A stretch of 64,000 bases of DNA from Welwitschia mirabilis. Taxonomy: Eukaryota; Gnetophyta; Gnetopsida; Welwitschiales. Location: the NCBI GenBank assembly GCA_051453625.1, contig JBOZIK010000001.1, positions 252,815,432 through 252,879,431 of the forward strand, written 5' to 3'. The notes beneath the pieces were generated by a model. It was not told the DNA's origin. It did not search any database and saw only the letters and a list, made by a program, of their open reading frames with translations. Of this stretch, positions 35,374 to 47,277 are shown in pieces (position 1 is the first letter of the stretch; every line of letters starts with the position of its first letter). A program made the translations under genes and the position numbers.

Positions 35374-36540
35374 CTATCACCTCTCTCACTGTCCATCTCA
35401 TTTCCACCATAGATTTGGCAATAATGCCTTCTTGCTCACTATCTGTTGTCCACACACATTTCTCGACATCCAATGCATCCTAGTTCTATATTGATTAATC
35501 TCTGTCCACCCCAGATGCACTAGATTTCCATCAGCAAGCTCACTAAGCACTTTCTCTATATTTTCCTCACTGTTGTGCTTTTTCATTCTCCCGGCTATTG
35601 TTGTTGTCCTTACAAAAATGTGCTTTTCTCAGCAACACTGCCCCTCCCAATACTGCTACTAACACTGATGTCAGTCTCACATCCTCTAGTAGATACAGCG
35701 ATACTATTGTATTTCACATCCCAAAAAATAGTATTCTCCATGACTAACGCTACACTGTTGCACCTCCCAGCCATTACCATTATCACTAAAGATGCCTCAC
35801 ATGCTCACATCTCCCATTTGCTATCGCAAATCCAATGTTGTTAACCTTACACCCCTACCATCTCATGCCCCTTTAACCATCTTACATTTAATATTTTCCA
35901 CATCAGCAATGTTTTGTAATAAGAGGTGGATATCTCTTATTATGTTCCACCATCAATCTTGTTTAGAGGTGGATCTTATCATCACCTAAATAATCATACT
36001 TCTTTTTAATCCCCATTTTATAATTAGAGGGGTGGGGTTTTCTTCCTATGTCTTACCATCTTTTATTGAGATTTCATATCCTTCTAAATCATTAAAAACC
36101 TTTTTAACCTTTTACCTATGTCCATCCCTTTTATCTCTGCTCTCTTTTTCCACATCCTTACTTTTCCTACCCAATATTCTCTAGAAGAGGGGTATTTGCT
36201 AAAAGTTCCTGATCTCCCCATTTATACCTAATGTAAATATTTTTCATCAGCACACCTCCATACCATTATTCTACTTATGACACTTTTTCAGTGACTTTAC
36301 TTCCATTTTATCACCATCAATACCTAGACTATATGTCACTTGTCTAAAGATAAGGTTAAGCATCGCATCTTGCTCAACCTTTAATGCATCCAAATTGGAG
36401 ACATGTAATGTGTCATGAGCTAAATCAAATTTTGAAAAATAACATATAATTATGAAAAACAACACATAGACATTAATTCTACATCCTCACAACAAATCTA
36501 TAATTGGTTTAAACTGTCTATTTCATATTAAATGTGATCA
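35374..36540. other. Foreign block inside copia element C
   Basis: Base composition changes abruptly from A/T-rich to a C/T-rich plus strand of clearly higher GC. The block separates the end of copia integrase from copia RT. No open frame gives a recognisable protein; a minus-strand stretch (35,398-35,586) reads ...VLSELADGNLVHLGWTEINQY..., unknown to me. Part of it may be the copia linker. No terminal repeats are visible. Confidence 0.5.
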
Positions 36541-37420
36541 AACTAGATTCATTGAAAAATATAAGGTCCTCCTTATCACTAAAAGTTTTAATCAATGTCA
36601 AGTTCATAACTTTAAAGATAGCTTACACTAGTTTCAAAAGTTGAATCTCTTAAAATCTTTTTTGCCATTACAGTTAAACTGAATGCATGTATTCTACAAC
36701 TTAATGTTCCTTCTGCATTTTTGAATAATCACTTAAAAGAGTAAGTTTATGTTAAATAACCTAAGGGATTTGTATATGAAAACCATTTTGACCATGTCTA
36801 TCATCTACATAAATTTTATATGAACTCAAACAAGCACTGCAAGTGTGGTCTAAGAGGAATTATGATTTTTTATTAACTTTAACTTTTGACATCTTTCATT
36901 TGAAATAAATATCTATAAGAAAATAGTAGGCTCTGATTATACTTTTATCTACCTATACATTTATGATCCTATTTATTTTTCCTCTTCAACGTTGATGAAT
37001 AATATTTTTTAACTAATGATGAAAAAGAAATTTGAAATGATTAACCTTGGTAACATTATCTACTTACTTGGGATTCAAGTTAAACATGATCCCTTTTTTG
37101 TTTATCTATAACAAACAAAGTTTGCTAAGACTCTACTTGAAAAATTTAGGAGGATAAATTGTAAACTAGCTTTTATTCCACTTCTTGACAATATTAAACT
37201 TATCAAGAAAGATAACTTACCTATATTGATACTACTCTATATCATTCTCTAATTGGAAGCTTATTGTATCTCATAAAAAGTAGACTAGATATCTAGTTTA
37301 GTGTAAATTATCTTTTCAAATTTATATAAGCACTAAAGACTACACATTGGAAAAATGTGAAACATGTTCTTAATTACTTGAATACTACCTATAATTTTGG
37401 TCTTAAGTTGTATAAAAATA
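36541..37420 (+). pseudogene. Reverse transcriptase of copia element C
   Basis: Blocks in order: KYKVLLITKSFNQ near 36,560, LNVPSAFLNNHLKE, stop, VYVK, stop, PKGFVYE near 36,700-36,780, and HVYHLHKFYMNSNKH near 36,795-36,840. The later part around 36,990-37,110 contains the segment matching the region after the catalytic box. These are characteristic copia RT blocks. Stops and frameshifts are frequent, and the catalytic box itself (near 36,985) is poorly preserved. Confidence 0.65.
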
Positions 37421-37429
37421 AAAACAACT

Positions 37430-37880
37430 TGGTGATTTATTGTTATTCAGATGTGAATTAGGAAAGATGCATTGATGATTGGAAATCCACTATAGACCAG
37501 TATTTCTTCTTTGGTTGTTCTCTGATTTCATGATCTTTAAACAAGAAAAGTACAATTGCATTATCATATACAAAATCATAGTACATTGCTCTCTTAAAGG
37601 ATGTGAAACAAGTTCTCTAGTTTCATTCATTTCTTGAAGAAATTGGATTTTATGATAAATAATCAATACAAATATATTATAATAATATAGCTACAATTTC
37701 GATCTTCAAAAATCCAGCATTTCATGCTTAGACTAAGCACATAGATATAAGGAATCATTTCATCAAAGATATTATTGATAAGAAGTTTATCAATATTGAT
37801 CATGTGGAATCAAATTTTGAAATACCTAATATCTTTATCAAGCCTCTTACTCATGAGAAGTTTGTAAAAATTAGAAACCT
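37430..37880 (+). pseudogene. RNase H of copia element C
   Basis: Readable pieces are RCIDDWKST near 37,470-37,495, KKSTIALSYTKS near 37,542-37,580, KHIDIRNHFIKDII near 37,735-37,778, and the end segment THEKFVKIRNLLGV near 37,850-37,890. This is the normal C-terminus of copia Pol, placed just before the polypurine tract. It is broken by stops. Confidence 0.65.
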
Positions 37881-37905
37881 TCTTGGTGTTGAACAAGTTG
37901 ATATT

Positions 37906-38220
37906 AAGGGAGGAAATGATAAAATGTGATGTTAATAACTTATTTATTTACTTCAAATCTTTTATGATTAGGTTTTCTTTATTCTCGCAAATTCTTAAGA
38001 TATTTTCTTAGATGAATCCCTTAATTCACTCTATTCCATATTTTATTGTGTTCACTTATATTTAATAAGGCTTGACCTCATAGCTCAAAAATATAATACA
38101 ATACAGTTTTCTTTAGATTATTTTAAATTCATAAGTGCATTGTTTCTCTCATATTCTATAGTCCTTTTATAAGATATTTGCCTAGAGTTTATGAAAAATG
38201 TTTAATAATGTTATTTTCCC
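37906..38220 (+). repeat. Polypurine tract and 3' LTR start of copia element C
   Basis: AAGGGAGGAAA at 37,906-37,916 is followed by TGATAAAATG, the LTR start. The LTR end is not resolved; LINE-like sequence resumes by about 38,225-38,300. Confidence 0.55.
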
Positions 38221-38224
38221 TTTA

Positions 38225-39840
38225 ATTACTCATTAAGTTAATATTACGAGATTTAGGTAATTGTTTAATATAGGTCATAGTAAATTCCTAGACATGGCTT
38301 CTTTGATTACTTGGAAGTAGTTGTTACTAATAATATTGTAATACTATTCAAAAATTCAATAGGTATGCCATCAAAGCCTAAAGCCTTATCATTAAACATA
38401 ATTTAGCATATATCTTTGAGCTCCTTTTTGCTAATTTCACTCTGAACTAAGATAATATGTTCATTCTCCAAAAATTTAAAAATAAAACCAATGATACTAT
38501 CAAATTTATTAAAACTAAATTCTTCTAATCTAAAGACTATTCTAAAATGATTAGCCATATTATTCAAAATCTTATCAAGATCAAAAAATTTTGAATTCTT
38601 GAGATTAATTTATTGATCTAATTGTCATCATTATTGCTTTTAAGAAATTTGAAAATCTCTTTAGAGACATAATTCTAAACTATTAGCTACTACATTCTAG
38701 TTTTAATAATAGAAATTTTAGAATAATACTAATTTCATTTTTGCTAAATACAATTTATTTTAGCTAAATTCATTTGAGTTGCTAAATTAAATCTATAAAT
38801 CTAAAGCTACTAATAAAGGCTTATAATTTTATTTTTGATTCTTTCATACTTCCAACTTATCATTTGTTTAACATTCTTTTTCACCTGTAATGTGACTTTA
38901 CTTCATCATTTTATCTAGTTAAATTATTCTTAAGGACATTTCTTAACATTATATATCTAAAAATGTATATTTTTTCTATATTTCCCAAAAACATTATTCT
39001 ATTCATATCATAAATAAATTTTGAATTCTTATTTTCAAAAGTACCAAAGTTAGCCATAGAAAAAAGGAGAAAATTAATTTAATAATGTAACATTATAATA
39101 GACATGAAAAGTAAATAATTACTCTAGAATGACATCAAAGATATATAGAACTTGTCTAAGTAGATAATAATAAATGCTTATTGTTTTTGCATGTTTCACT
39201 AGGTACAATCTAAATAATATATGTATTCTATTTGAAATGCATTAATCAAATAGAACTCTTCCTTAGCATGTAGCTAGTCATCTAATTATAGTGATGTTAA
39301 AGGCATGGAATGACCTTCAATTTTATAATTTACATTTCTATGATTATTAAAGTCTCCATCAAATATCCAAAATACTTTAAGAAGAATAAATTTCAATTCT
39401 TAATCATAGATTATTCTTATCATGCAAATCATTAGAACCACAAATTAAGAAATTGCTAAATTAATCATTTAATCCTTCAAAAACTACTCATGCTACTTGA
39501 TTTTAAGAGTTATTTCTTAGTTAACTAAGTAATTAGACCATTTATTATTCATGATAAAACATGCACCACCTTTTTCTTCATTGTGATTTGTAGAAACAAG
39601 TGAACTCATGCCCATAAATTGAGGGAAATAATACTTACAACTTTAAAATAAATCTTAACTTCTTATAAAAAATGAAATCAAAATTATGAGTAATATCCTT
39701 AACTAATAAACTATCATTTTTATATGAGATCCCATCAATGAAGTTTCTTACATTATAAGAGACTACAATCAGGAGAAAATAATGTTGGAACTGATATGTA
39801 TATAATAACATTACTATTTTTACATCCATCATTTTTGTAA
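38225..39840 (-). mobile_element. LINE relic, minus strand (endonuclease and start of RT)
   Basis: The minus strand near 39,700-39,760 reads SYNVRNFIDGISYKNDSLL, resembling the N-terminus of the plant LINE endonuclease. About 1.3 kb downstream, near 38,340-38,390, it reads KALGFDGIPIEFLN, the start of a LINE reverse transcriptase. Order and spacing fit ORF2 of an L1-type element. The frame is full of stops, and the remainder of RT is missing on the left, where copia element C ends. Confidence 0.6.
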
Positions 39841-40079
39841 GAATTATAAAATTTTTACAGATGAAACATATATAGAAACCTTTATTTTAAGATTGAAAAT
39901 ATGCATCATTAGATGCATAATATTTTTATTTGAAAAAGATCTTTATTTTATTTTTTAATGATGGTTCTAGAAACATTTCTTTTATACCATCCAATTGACT
40001 AAAATCACCTTTATTATAAAACTCATTTTTTTCCTTATCATTAATATGTTTCTTCATAACATCTCAATCCAAACTAGAA

Positions 40080-41750
40080 TAATCTAAGGCCTTTGGGTGC
40101 CTGAAGTGCTCAGTGAGTAAGCACATCGAAAAGATCAAGATTTATCTTTTATTGCTCATTAGTGGCGAACAAAATAGTGAGAAGGCAGGAGGAAGGAAGG
40201 GCAAAGTTAGAGGGGTAAGGCTTGAGAGTAGTGCTTTTTTTGTGAGAAGATTTGGGATGGAGGTCAACAAAATCCATGGGTAGGGTTGCTGGTAGGTAAG
40301 AAAATAGAACCCCCTAGTTATGAAAGTTTTTAATGAAGATGATGCATTTAAATTAAAAATTGCTCCTAAATATTCTATGAGTATGAAAGAAAAGTTCAAG
40401 TTTAGACTTTTAGATCAATTTGTCTCTAATAGCACAAGGCTAGGTATGAAGACAATTACAAAATGAGTAATTACTAAGTGGACAGGGATTGCCATAATTC
40501 TAGTAATAGCTCTAGCAAATAATTTGATTTTATTTAAATTTAAATCAGAGGATGATCTCAAAAGCATGATGATCAAAGGAACCTAGTTCTTTGGCATGAG
40601 GTACCTAGCCTTAACTAGATGGAGATCATAAAAAGATATTAATAAGGTTGTTCAAAAGCTTTCAATGTAGGGGAGGTCAAGGGACATTGGCCTAGTCTTA
40701 TTGAACTAAGACTTCTTTTGAGATTTAGAAAGAAAGTTTAGAGAGATTATAAAGATAGATCCAGTGATCCTAAGTAGAATGAGAATGGTTCTAATAAGTT
40801 TCTATGCTTGAAACGACTTGGAGCTAACAAAGGATTTGAAAAACTTTGAATTAATTCATAGTTTTAGAATAGATAAGGTTAAATTGATGTATGAGAAATT
40901 TTTTATCCTTATGTCTACTAGGGTTCATTAGGGCACACATCTAGATTTTATCCAAAATTAAAAGATCTAGCATGTGGTAGGTGTTTTAAAAAGGGCCATG
41001 AAATTAATTCATGCTCAATAGTTTAATGTTAAACTTGTGAAAAATTCGGCCATAATTAGGAGGTTTGCAATTTTAGAATTGAAATAATTATTTATCTAGA
41101 GCCTAAAGTAGAAGGTAAGAAATAAGAGGATCATAAAACTAAGAAGCATGAAGCCCCTTCCCATCCCAAGCAATGCACTCAATAGAAATAGGGAGAGAAA
41201 AACCACTTTTTTTAATAAATACAGCTTCTTATGTAGTAAATCTATAAACTCTGATTCGGATTCAATCTACTTCAATGAGGAAAAAGAGGCAAGGTAAAAT
41301 ATTATAAAAATCTTAAATGATAGATAAAGTCAAGAGAAAAATCATTAAGAATATCATAAATGGTTTCCAAAATACCATTCTAGAAATTTGAGGGAAACAA
41401 TCCAAGAAGAAACATAGTATATGAATATTATAAGCTAGAATATTCGAAGTATGAAAGACACCTTAAAAACTAGAATAAAAGATTATTTAGTTAATAGTAG
41501 AAGTATTAATATTATTTATTTGTAAGAAACCAAAATGTAAAAGTATAATTTCCTTAAAAAATTAAATAAACAATAACAAGTAAATTAAATTCCCCAGTGC
41601 AAGAAACTAGGGGGATTAATCACTCTCTTTAAAAAAGATATTAAGAATATAAAAATGGAGGTAAATAAGTGGTTCAAAATCTCTACTATGTAGGACTGAT
41701 ATCTTGTAAATATTTATTGGCCCCAAGTTCAAGCAGTTAAATTGAAACAT
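40080..41750 (+). mobile_element. LINE relic, plus strand (ORF1 with two zinc knuckles, then endonuclease)
   Basis: ORF1 begins near 40,330 with a DUF4283-like RNA-binding region (NNLILFKFKSEDDLKSMM near 40,520). Two tandem zinc knuckles follow near 40,975-41,075: CGRCFKKGHEINSC intact, and a second with stops at two positions. ORF2 starts near 41,430 with NIRSMKDTLKTRIKDYL and ends its Gln-Glu-Thr-Lys-type box near 41,530 (a stop replaces Gln). It is cut at 41,750. It faces away from the minus-strand LINE at 38,225-39,840. Confidence 0.68.
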
Positions 41751-41751
41751 T

Positions 41752-42222
41752 CACTACAAAAAATTAACTTTTAATCACAGATGTTAATAATAGTTTTTTA
41801 TTATCATTATTTTTATTTTAGTCTTTTAGATTGATGTCAGTTAAAATTCATCATAAAATCCATGATTTCTTAAAATAAATAAATCATCATCATTAAAATA
41901 TTATATAATGATGGTTTTAATTGAAAACACTATGTTTACCTTATTTATGAAAATCATGTAGAAGACTAGAAGCATAACCTCACCATGAAAAACCTTGTGT
42001 CGATATTTCATCTTATAAGAAGACTTTTTGTTTAGAGTTAAAATATTTTATTCACTATATTACTATACTTTAGCTATTATCCCATTCTTTAATAGCAGTA
42101 CAGAAGTTCAAAAGTAAAGCTAAGGTTTTCAAGCATTTAAAATAAGGCCTTCATTTAAAAGAATGTTTTCAAGCATTTTAAAGGTATCTAATGCATGCAT
42201 TTAAAAGGTAGGTTTCTAAGTG
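41752..42222. mobile_element. Possible short CACTA-type element
   Basis: The left end CACTACAAAAAATTAAC is a typical CACTA terminus and interrupts the LINE. The best right end, TTTAAAAGGTAGGTTTCTAAGTG, is an imperfect inverted match. ATT occurs directly outside both ends (41,749-41,751 and 42,223-42,225), as a 3-bp target duplication would. It has no coding capacity. The right end is uncertain. Confidence 0.35.
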
Positions 42223-43340
42223 ATTTGTGATGTAGGCTAATAGAAAATGATTGAATTATATGAATCTTTGTTAAGGGAATCTTAACCAAAAGTGTAAGTT
42301 CTATTATTCACTTCAATGCTAGATTAGAACCTGTTTGTTATTTCTTATCTAAATGATCAAGGAGACCAGTAAGCTTTCTTACATAAGCGAGGCTTGATAG
42401 GTATCATCTTTTCATTCCTTAGTTGTCTAATTTCTTAGTTAAAATCTTGCTAAATTCTTTGATTTGTATTTATACTGATAAGAAGCAAAAGGATTTTTAT
42501 TATTATTTGTTAGGATTGTTGAGAAGTTACTGAAGATACAAATTTGATTTTAAGCAAATTTAAATAAAATATGTTTTGTATACTATAATACAGAATTTTC
42601 AACTTAGCATGAACATTATTATTTTCTACATAATCTTCAAAAGATCATGAAAAAACTTAGCCAAATAATGAAATATTTCATAAGCTCTTACATGATTGAA
42701 AGAAACTGGAATTACCTTATTCACTTTACAATTGTTAACCTTGGGTCTTAACTCACTTTTGGAGCCTATCTCAACTTGAATATTCATCTCTAAATCTTTT
42801 TTACTTCTTGAGTTAGAGTTTCTATGTTATTATTAGGTAATTAAGCCACCAAGCATGCTAATATTTTGGTTGATTAACTAGTATCAAATTCTTAATACCA
42901 ATGATCACATAGATTTCTCTCATAGTTATTTTTAGAATTGATAAAATGTTAGAGGTTGATTTATTTACCTCTTTTATTATTTTGCTAACTTGTATCACTA
43001 CTCAAAAATTCTCTTAATTATTAAGACTTTTGTTATAACTAGTAAAAATAAGAAATATTTTCATCAGGCCACAAATACTATAGGTTTTTGACATTTTAAG
43101 TTTATCTATTATGACCTCTTCTACATATGAGCTCTTCTACATCATGCAACAATAATTAATAATAAATATTCAACCTTTGAAATTCTCTAATTTCTACTTT
43201 TCATGTTGAATAGTAAACTACCAGAGGTATTTGATCAAAGGTTATATAGTTGAATCATTATATAAGGGACTAGTAGATATGTTATTAGTAACCAAATATT
43301 TATTATTAAGTTAACATATTATTTATTATAATTTATTATG
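42223..43340. other. AT-rich DNA, nothing recognised
   Basis: No frame, terminal repeat or RNA gene can be supported on either strand. Confidence 0.5.
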
Positions 43341-43500
43341 GAGGTAGGCATATAGTGTAGTTGGTTCAACCATGTTTATAAGTGATGAGCTTCAAGGTCT
43401 TGTGTTTGCATGCTAGGTTGTGAAGATTTCCTTATGCTTTTATCTATATAAAGTGTGGTATAGCTTCTCATGAATTAACTTCGTAAAAAGAAAAATTATG
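43341..43500 (+). mobile_element. Candidate tRNA-derived SINE
   Basis: A tRNA-like promoter is visible: an A-box-like TAGTGTAGTTGG at 43,353-43,364 and a B-box-like GTGTTTGCATGCT at 43,402-43,414, spaced 37 bases. It starts near GGAGGTAGGC. The A-rich tail near 43,480-43,500 (gtaaaaagaaaaa) would be the 3' end. No cloverleaf can be folded, so a functional tRNA gene is unlikely. Confidence 0.45.
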
Positions 43501-46500
43501 CAAATAGTCAAGAAGGTAAAGTTATACTTTAAGTACCGATGAGTGATAAATAAACATGTGAAATTATTCCTTTGAATGAATAGCATATTCATGCACTAGA
43601 AGGGATAGAATCATTACTTAAAGGAAGATATAACAAATATTGAAAATAGCTCCCATCAAAATTATAGGTTTTCTCTAAAAGAAGCTTTTACTTTTTGAAA
43701 AACTTCAAGTAGAAAATAGTCAATTGGGAGCTAAGGTAAGAAATTATGTATAATATTATTTCACATTTCATGCAGCTCCTATTTTTTAGAAGCTACCCCT
43801 CCCATTGTCATTAGTGTACCAGCCTCCATATAAACTATTTTAACTTCTTCCAAAAAAAATTACTAGTATAGAAGTTGGGTGAATGTAACTTAGATACATC
43901 TTTGATGAATTAAATGAAAGTATTAGTAAGATCCAATCCAAAGGATAAAGATAATTATTTCTATGATAGAGTTTACAATATTCATTGAATAATCTAATCA
44001 TTGAAAAAGCTCTTAAATCTTTAAATTGGCTTATGTTTGGATGCTTAGAAGCCTCTAAAACCCTAACAAAATTGACTTATCATCTTTCAACATGTGCTAA
44101 TTTTTTAAAAACCCTAATTATCGTTATAGATATTAATAAACTCTCAATTTTGAAAACTAATGTCATTTTATTAATGCATTTATCATCTAAGCTATAAACT
44201 TCATCTAATCCCAACTTTTCATGTCATTCATTCATCCAAGTTTCCTAAAACCCTTATAGCAATCATTTTTCTTTTATTTTGATATGTCTTGAGCATCCAT
44301 AAGTCCTCTATACTACTAATATATTAGTAGAATGTGTTATTTTATTTTAATAAATTAAGTTCTAATTATTTTTACTGCTTTCTATAAAGATTCTTTAATA
44401 TGTTCTTTTTTTTAAATAACATATCAGCATTTTTAACTTGCAAAGCCACCCTTAAGCTTACTCTTAACCTCATCTTTCTTAAAATCGTACATCTAGTTTT
44501 CTTCAAAAGGGATAGAAAAATACATACCCTTATAGGATTATTGGATGATTTTTTATTTAAAATTAACATGACTCTCTTAAGATTAATATAAACCTATTTA
44601 AATTTAATAAGGCAACTAGGCAAGTTCACTTAGACATGGAATCAACTACTTTATTTGACACAATAACAATGATTCTAAGAATGGATATTCTTTTTTAGAG
44701 AGATTTTCAAAGTTTTGACTTGAAGTAACATCAAAAGATAGCAAATTTATAAGTGTATAAGTGTTGATGGATGGACCCTTACTTTATATCGATCCCTCCT
44801 TACTATTATTATTTCCCCCTCCATGTTTTTATGCTTTTTGCTATTGAAATATTGATCCTCTCTTCTTCTAGATAGATGTATCTTTTGTGGAATATATTTT
44901 ATATTAACAGGACTTAAAATTGATCCTAAAAAAGAGAAATGTAGTTTTAGGAGCCTTAGCCATTCTTTTTACTCTTCTTTAGTAATCACTTTTGTAAAAA
45001 TGATGAAATAGAAATATGTTGTATAGTAAATATATTCCATTGTTACATGTCTAATAATTCAATATAATTATTCAAGGAAACTACATCAACATGAAAGTTA
45101 AACATTATACCATCCATGAGAATTTTTCTTTCAATTTGATAAATGGAGGAATCACGTAATGTATTTGATTAAACTAGTATCTAGTCATATTCATTGCAAA
45201 GTATTAAATTTATTACAATAGATTTATTTATTTATTATGTATGCATTAATTTATTTGTATATGCCATCCAAGCAATATTCCTATCATCCAACTCTTTTTT
45301 TTCTTTTTATTTTGGTGTTATTTATAGGTCTAGGATGTAATAGCAACTGATCCCAAACTTTTCATGTTTTTGAAAGATCATTGTAACAATATTTCTGTTC
45401 CTCGTCATTAGTGCCATAAGCAGAAATTTTTATATGTTTATATCAATACTTAACCTTCAACTTTAGCCTGTGCATTAAATGTTTTAGAAATGCATGATAG
45501 CAAGAGGGATGAAAGACATGGCAACTGAGGGTACGAGGTCCATTAGTATCATTCATTTTATTTGTATATGTGGTAATAGGGGCCAATACATCCATGCCTG
45601 TAATCTTGAATGAGTACCTGTATGTAGGTGATTACATTAAAAATTTTGAGCTAAAATACTTTTTATGATGAAATTGTAAAAAAGTTGGAATATGTTAATT
45701 TTAACATCTTTATGAATAGATTTCTAATATTTATTCTTCTTGATGTGTTATTCTAATTTCAGTTGCATTGATTTTATACATAATTAAAGCTATGCGTGTT
45801 AGTTTGTATCTTTGTTTTGAACTAAAACAGAAATCTGTAGTACCCACTGACTAAACTAGAATTATTTTTTTGATAATGAACAATCTATATTGGTTATTAA
45901 AACTATGTTTAATGTTTAATATTCCTCTTTTAAATTTAGATAAATGAAAAGTCTAGTAACTTTTAAGGAGAAATATACACTAGTCTTACATGGAAATCTT
46001 GAAGACTTCTTTTTCGTTATAGTGAAAACATGGAATTGAGAAGCAAACATTTTCACTTCTAGACTTTGTAGCTTCTACTAACATTGAAAGGATAAAATAA
46101 GTAGTATTTCATTGTCAATGCATAATTTGATAAAATAATTTAACAAATAAAAAAAGCCATGGGTACATCATTTTTATAATTAAGCAAGTGGTGATGAGTT
46201 TTATTTCTTATAAACAATGGAGGTCCTTACTTATAGAGAGCTTGTTTTAAGATCTCAAATGAAATTTTATTTTGTTTGATGAAATGGTCATATTTTTTCT
46301 AATAGACTTAAAAAAAATACATTACAAAAGGTGACCTAAGTGCTTGTTAACCATTTTAGTAGTGAAAACATCCTTTGGCAATTTAAAGAGGACATGGGAA
46401 AAAAAGAAGCATGTCATTCACGTCATTAAGATGGTTATTCTGAATGTCAATCCTATTAAAAATGGAGGGCCTTAGTGATAGAGATATGACAATTAAATAA

Positions 46501-47018
46501 ATCATGATCTTTTCTATAATACTTCAATAAAATATGAGGTTGCTTATAACAATTAAAAACGTTTATATGGACTTAAGGTTTTAGATGAGAAAGAGTCTTT
46601 TGCTTTTATAGTAAGCAAGTTGAATATTTGTTTATTTATTTTTAGATGAAGTTAATACATGAGAAACCATAGTGCACTTGTGGGGATCACTATTTTTTTG
46701 GCTAGGTAAAGACCTATTGATGGGCCTTACTAGGTTTAGGGCAAGCCAACAATGTTTAGGTCTTACATACGATTCTACTTAAGACATTAAAAGTTTTCAC
46801 ATTTAGGATAGTAAGGAAGAGAAGTTTAAAAGCATATTCAATAAGAGTGGAAATAACATCTTCTTAAGATTTATTAATTCATCTTTAAGATAACACATTG
46901 CTCTTATATGTTGATGTACATAATAAAGAAGAAAGGCTTTAACATCAATTTCAACTATAGACTTCTTGATACCATCTAAGTGGGTAAACAAAATTTGGAA
47001 TCTTTCAATGTGGATAAT
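43501..47018. other. AT-rich DNA, no recognisable genes
   Basis: Only short frames of up to about 70 codons occur, without known motifs. Probably deeply decayed repeat DNA. I see no terminus or domain worth calling. Confidence 0.45.
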
Positions 47019-47263
47019 TGTTAGAAATATTTGATTTTTATAGGAGTGGTTATAACCACTCCCTCATATCTTCCTCATCCCTCTCCTATTTTTTCTTCCA
47101 TTCTTCTTATCCAGTATTATCTATATTTCAGTCCTTCTAATTTCTCTCATTATATTTAGTATATATTCATTCACTATGAGTAAAATTAGTGAGCTACATT
47201 TCAACAATAAAATCTAGCACTCAACTCATTTCTATTGCCTTGAGGGTTTCTCCAAACCCTTCA
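47019..47263 (+). repeat. 5' LTR of element D, 245 bp
   Basis: It starts TGTTAGAAAT and ends CCTTCA. It is highly similar over its full length to 60,930-61,173. Positions 47,043-47,062 form a perfect 20-base palindrome. Confidence 0.78.
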
Positions 47264-47264
47264 A

Positions 47265-47277
47265 TTAGTATTAGAGC
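47265..47277 (+). other. Primer binding site of element D, tRNA-Met type
   Basis: TTAGTATTAGAGC lies one base after the LTR and differs from the initiator tRNA-Met PBS TTGGTATCAGAGC at two positions, one G-to-A and one C-to-T. Confidence 0.75.

Larger units (their letters stand above)
33270..38220 (+). mobile_element. Ty1/copia element C, degenerate, interrupted
   Basis: The order is gag/protease remains, integrase, a foreign block, RT, RNase H, polypurine tract (37,906-37,916) and start of a 3' LTR (TGATAAAATGTGATG, 37,917). Integrase before RT defines copia type. A similar LTR start, TGATAAGATGAATTA, occurs at 33,270, but similarity soon fades, so the 5' limit is uncertain. Confidence 0.65.

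Noticed and set aside
40142-40399. 85-codon minus-strand frame
   Set aside because: Antisense to the leader and start of the plus-strand LINE ORF1.
43341-43420. Functional tRNA gene
   Set aside because: A- and B-box-like sequences are present but no cloverleaf arms can be formed.
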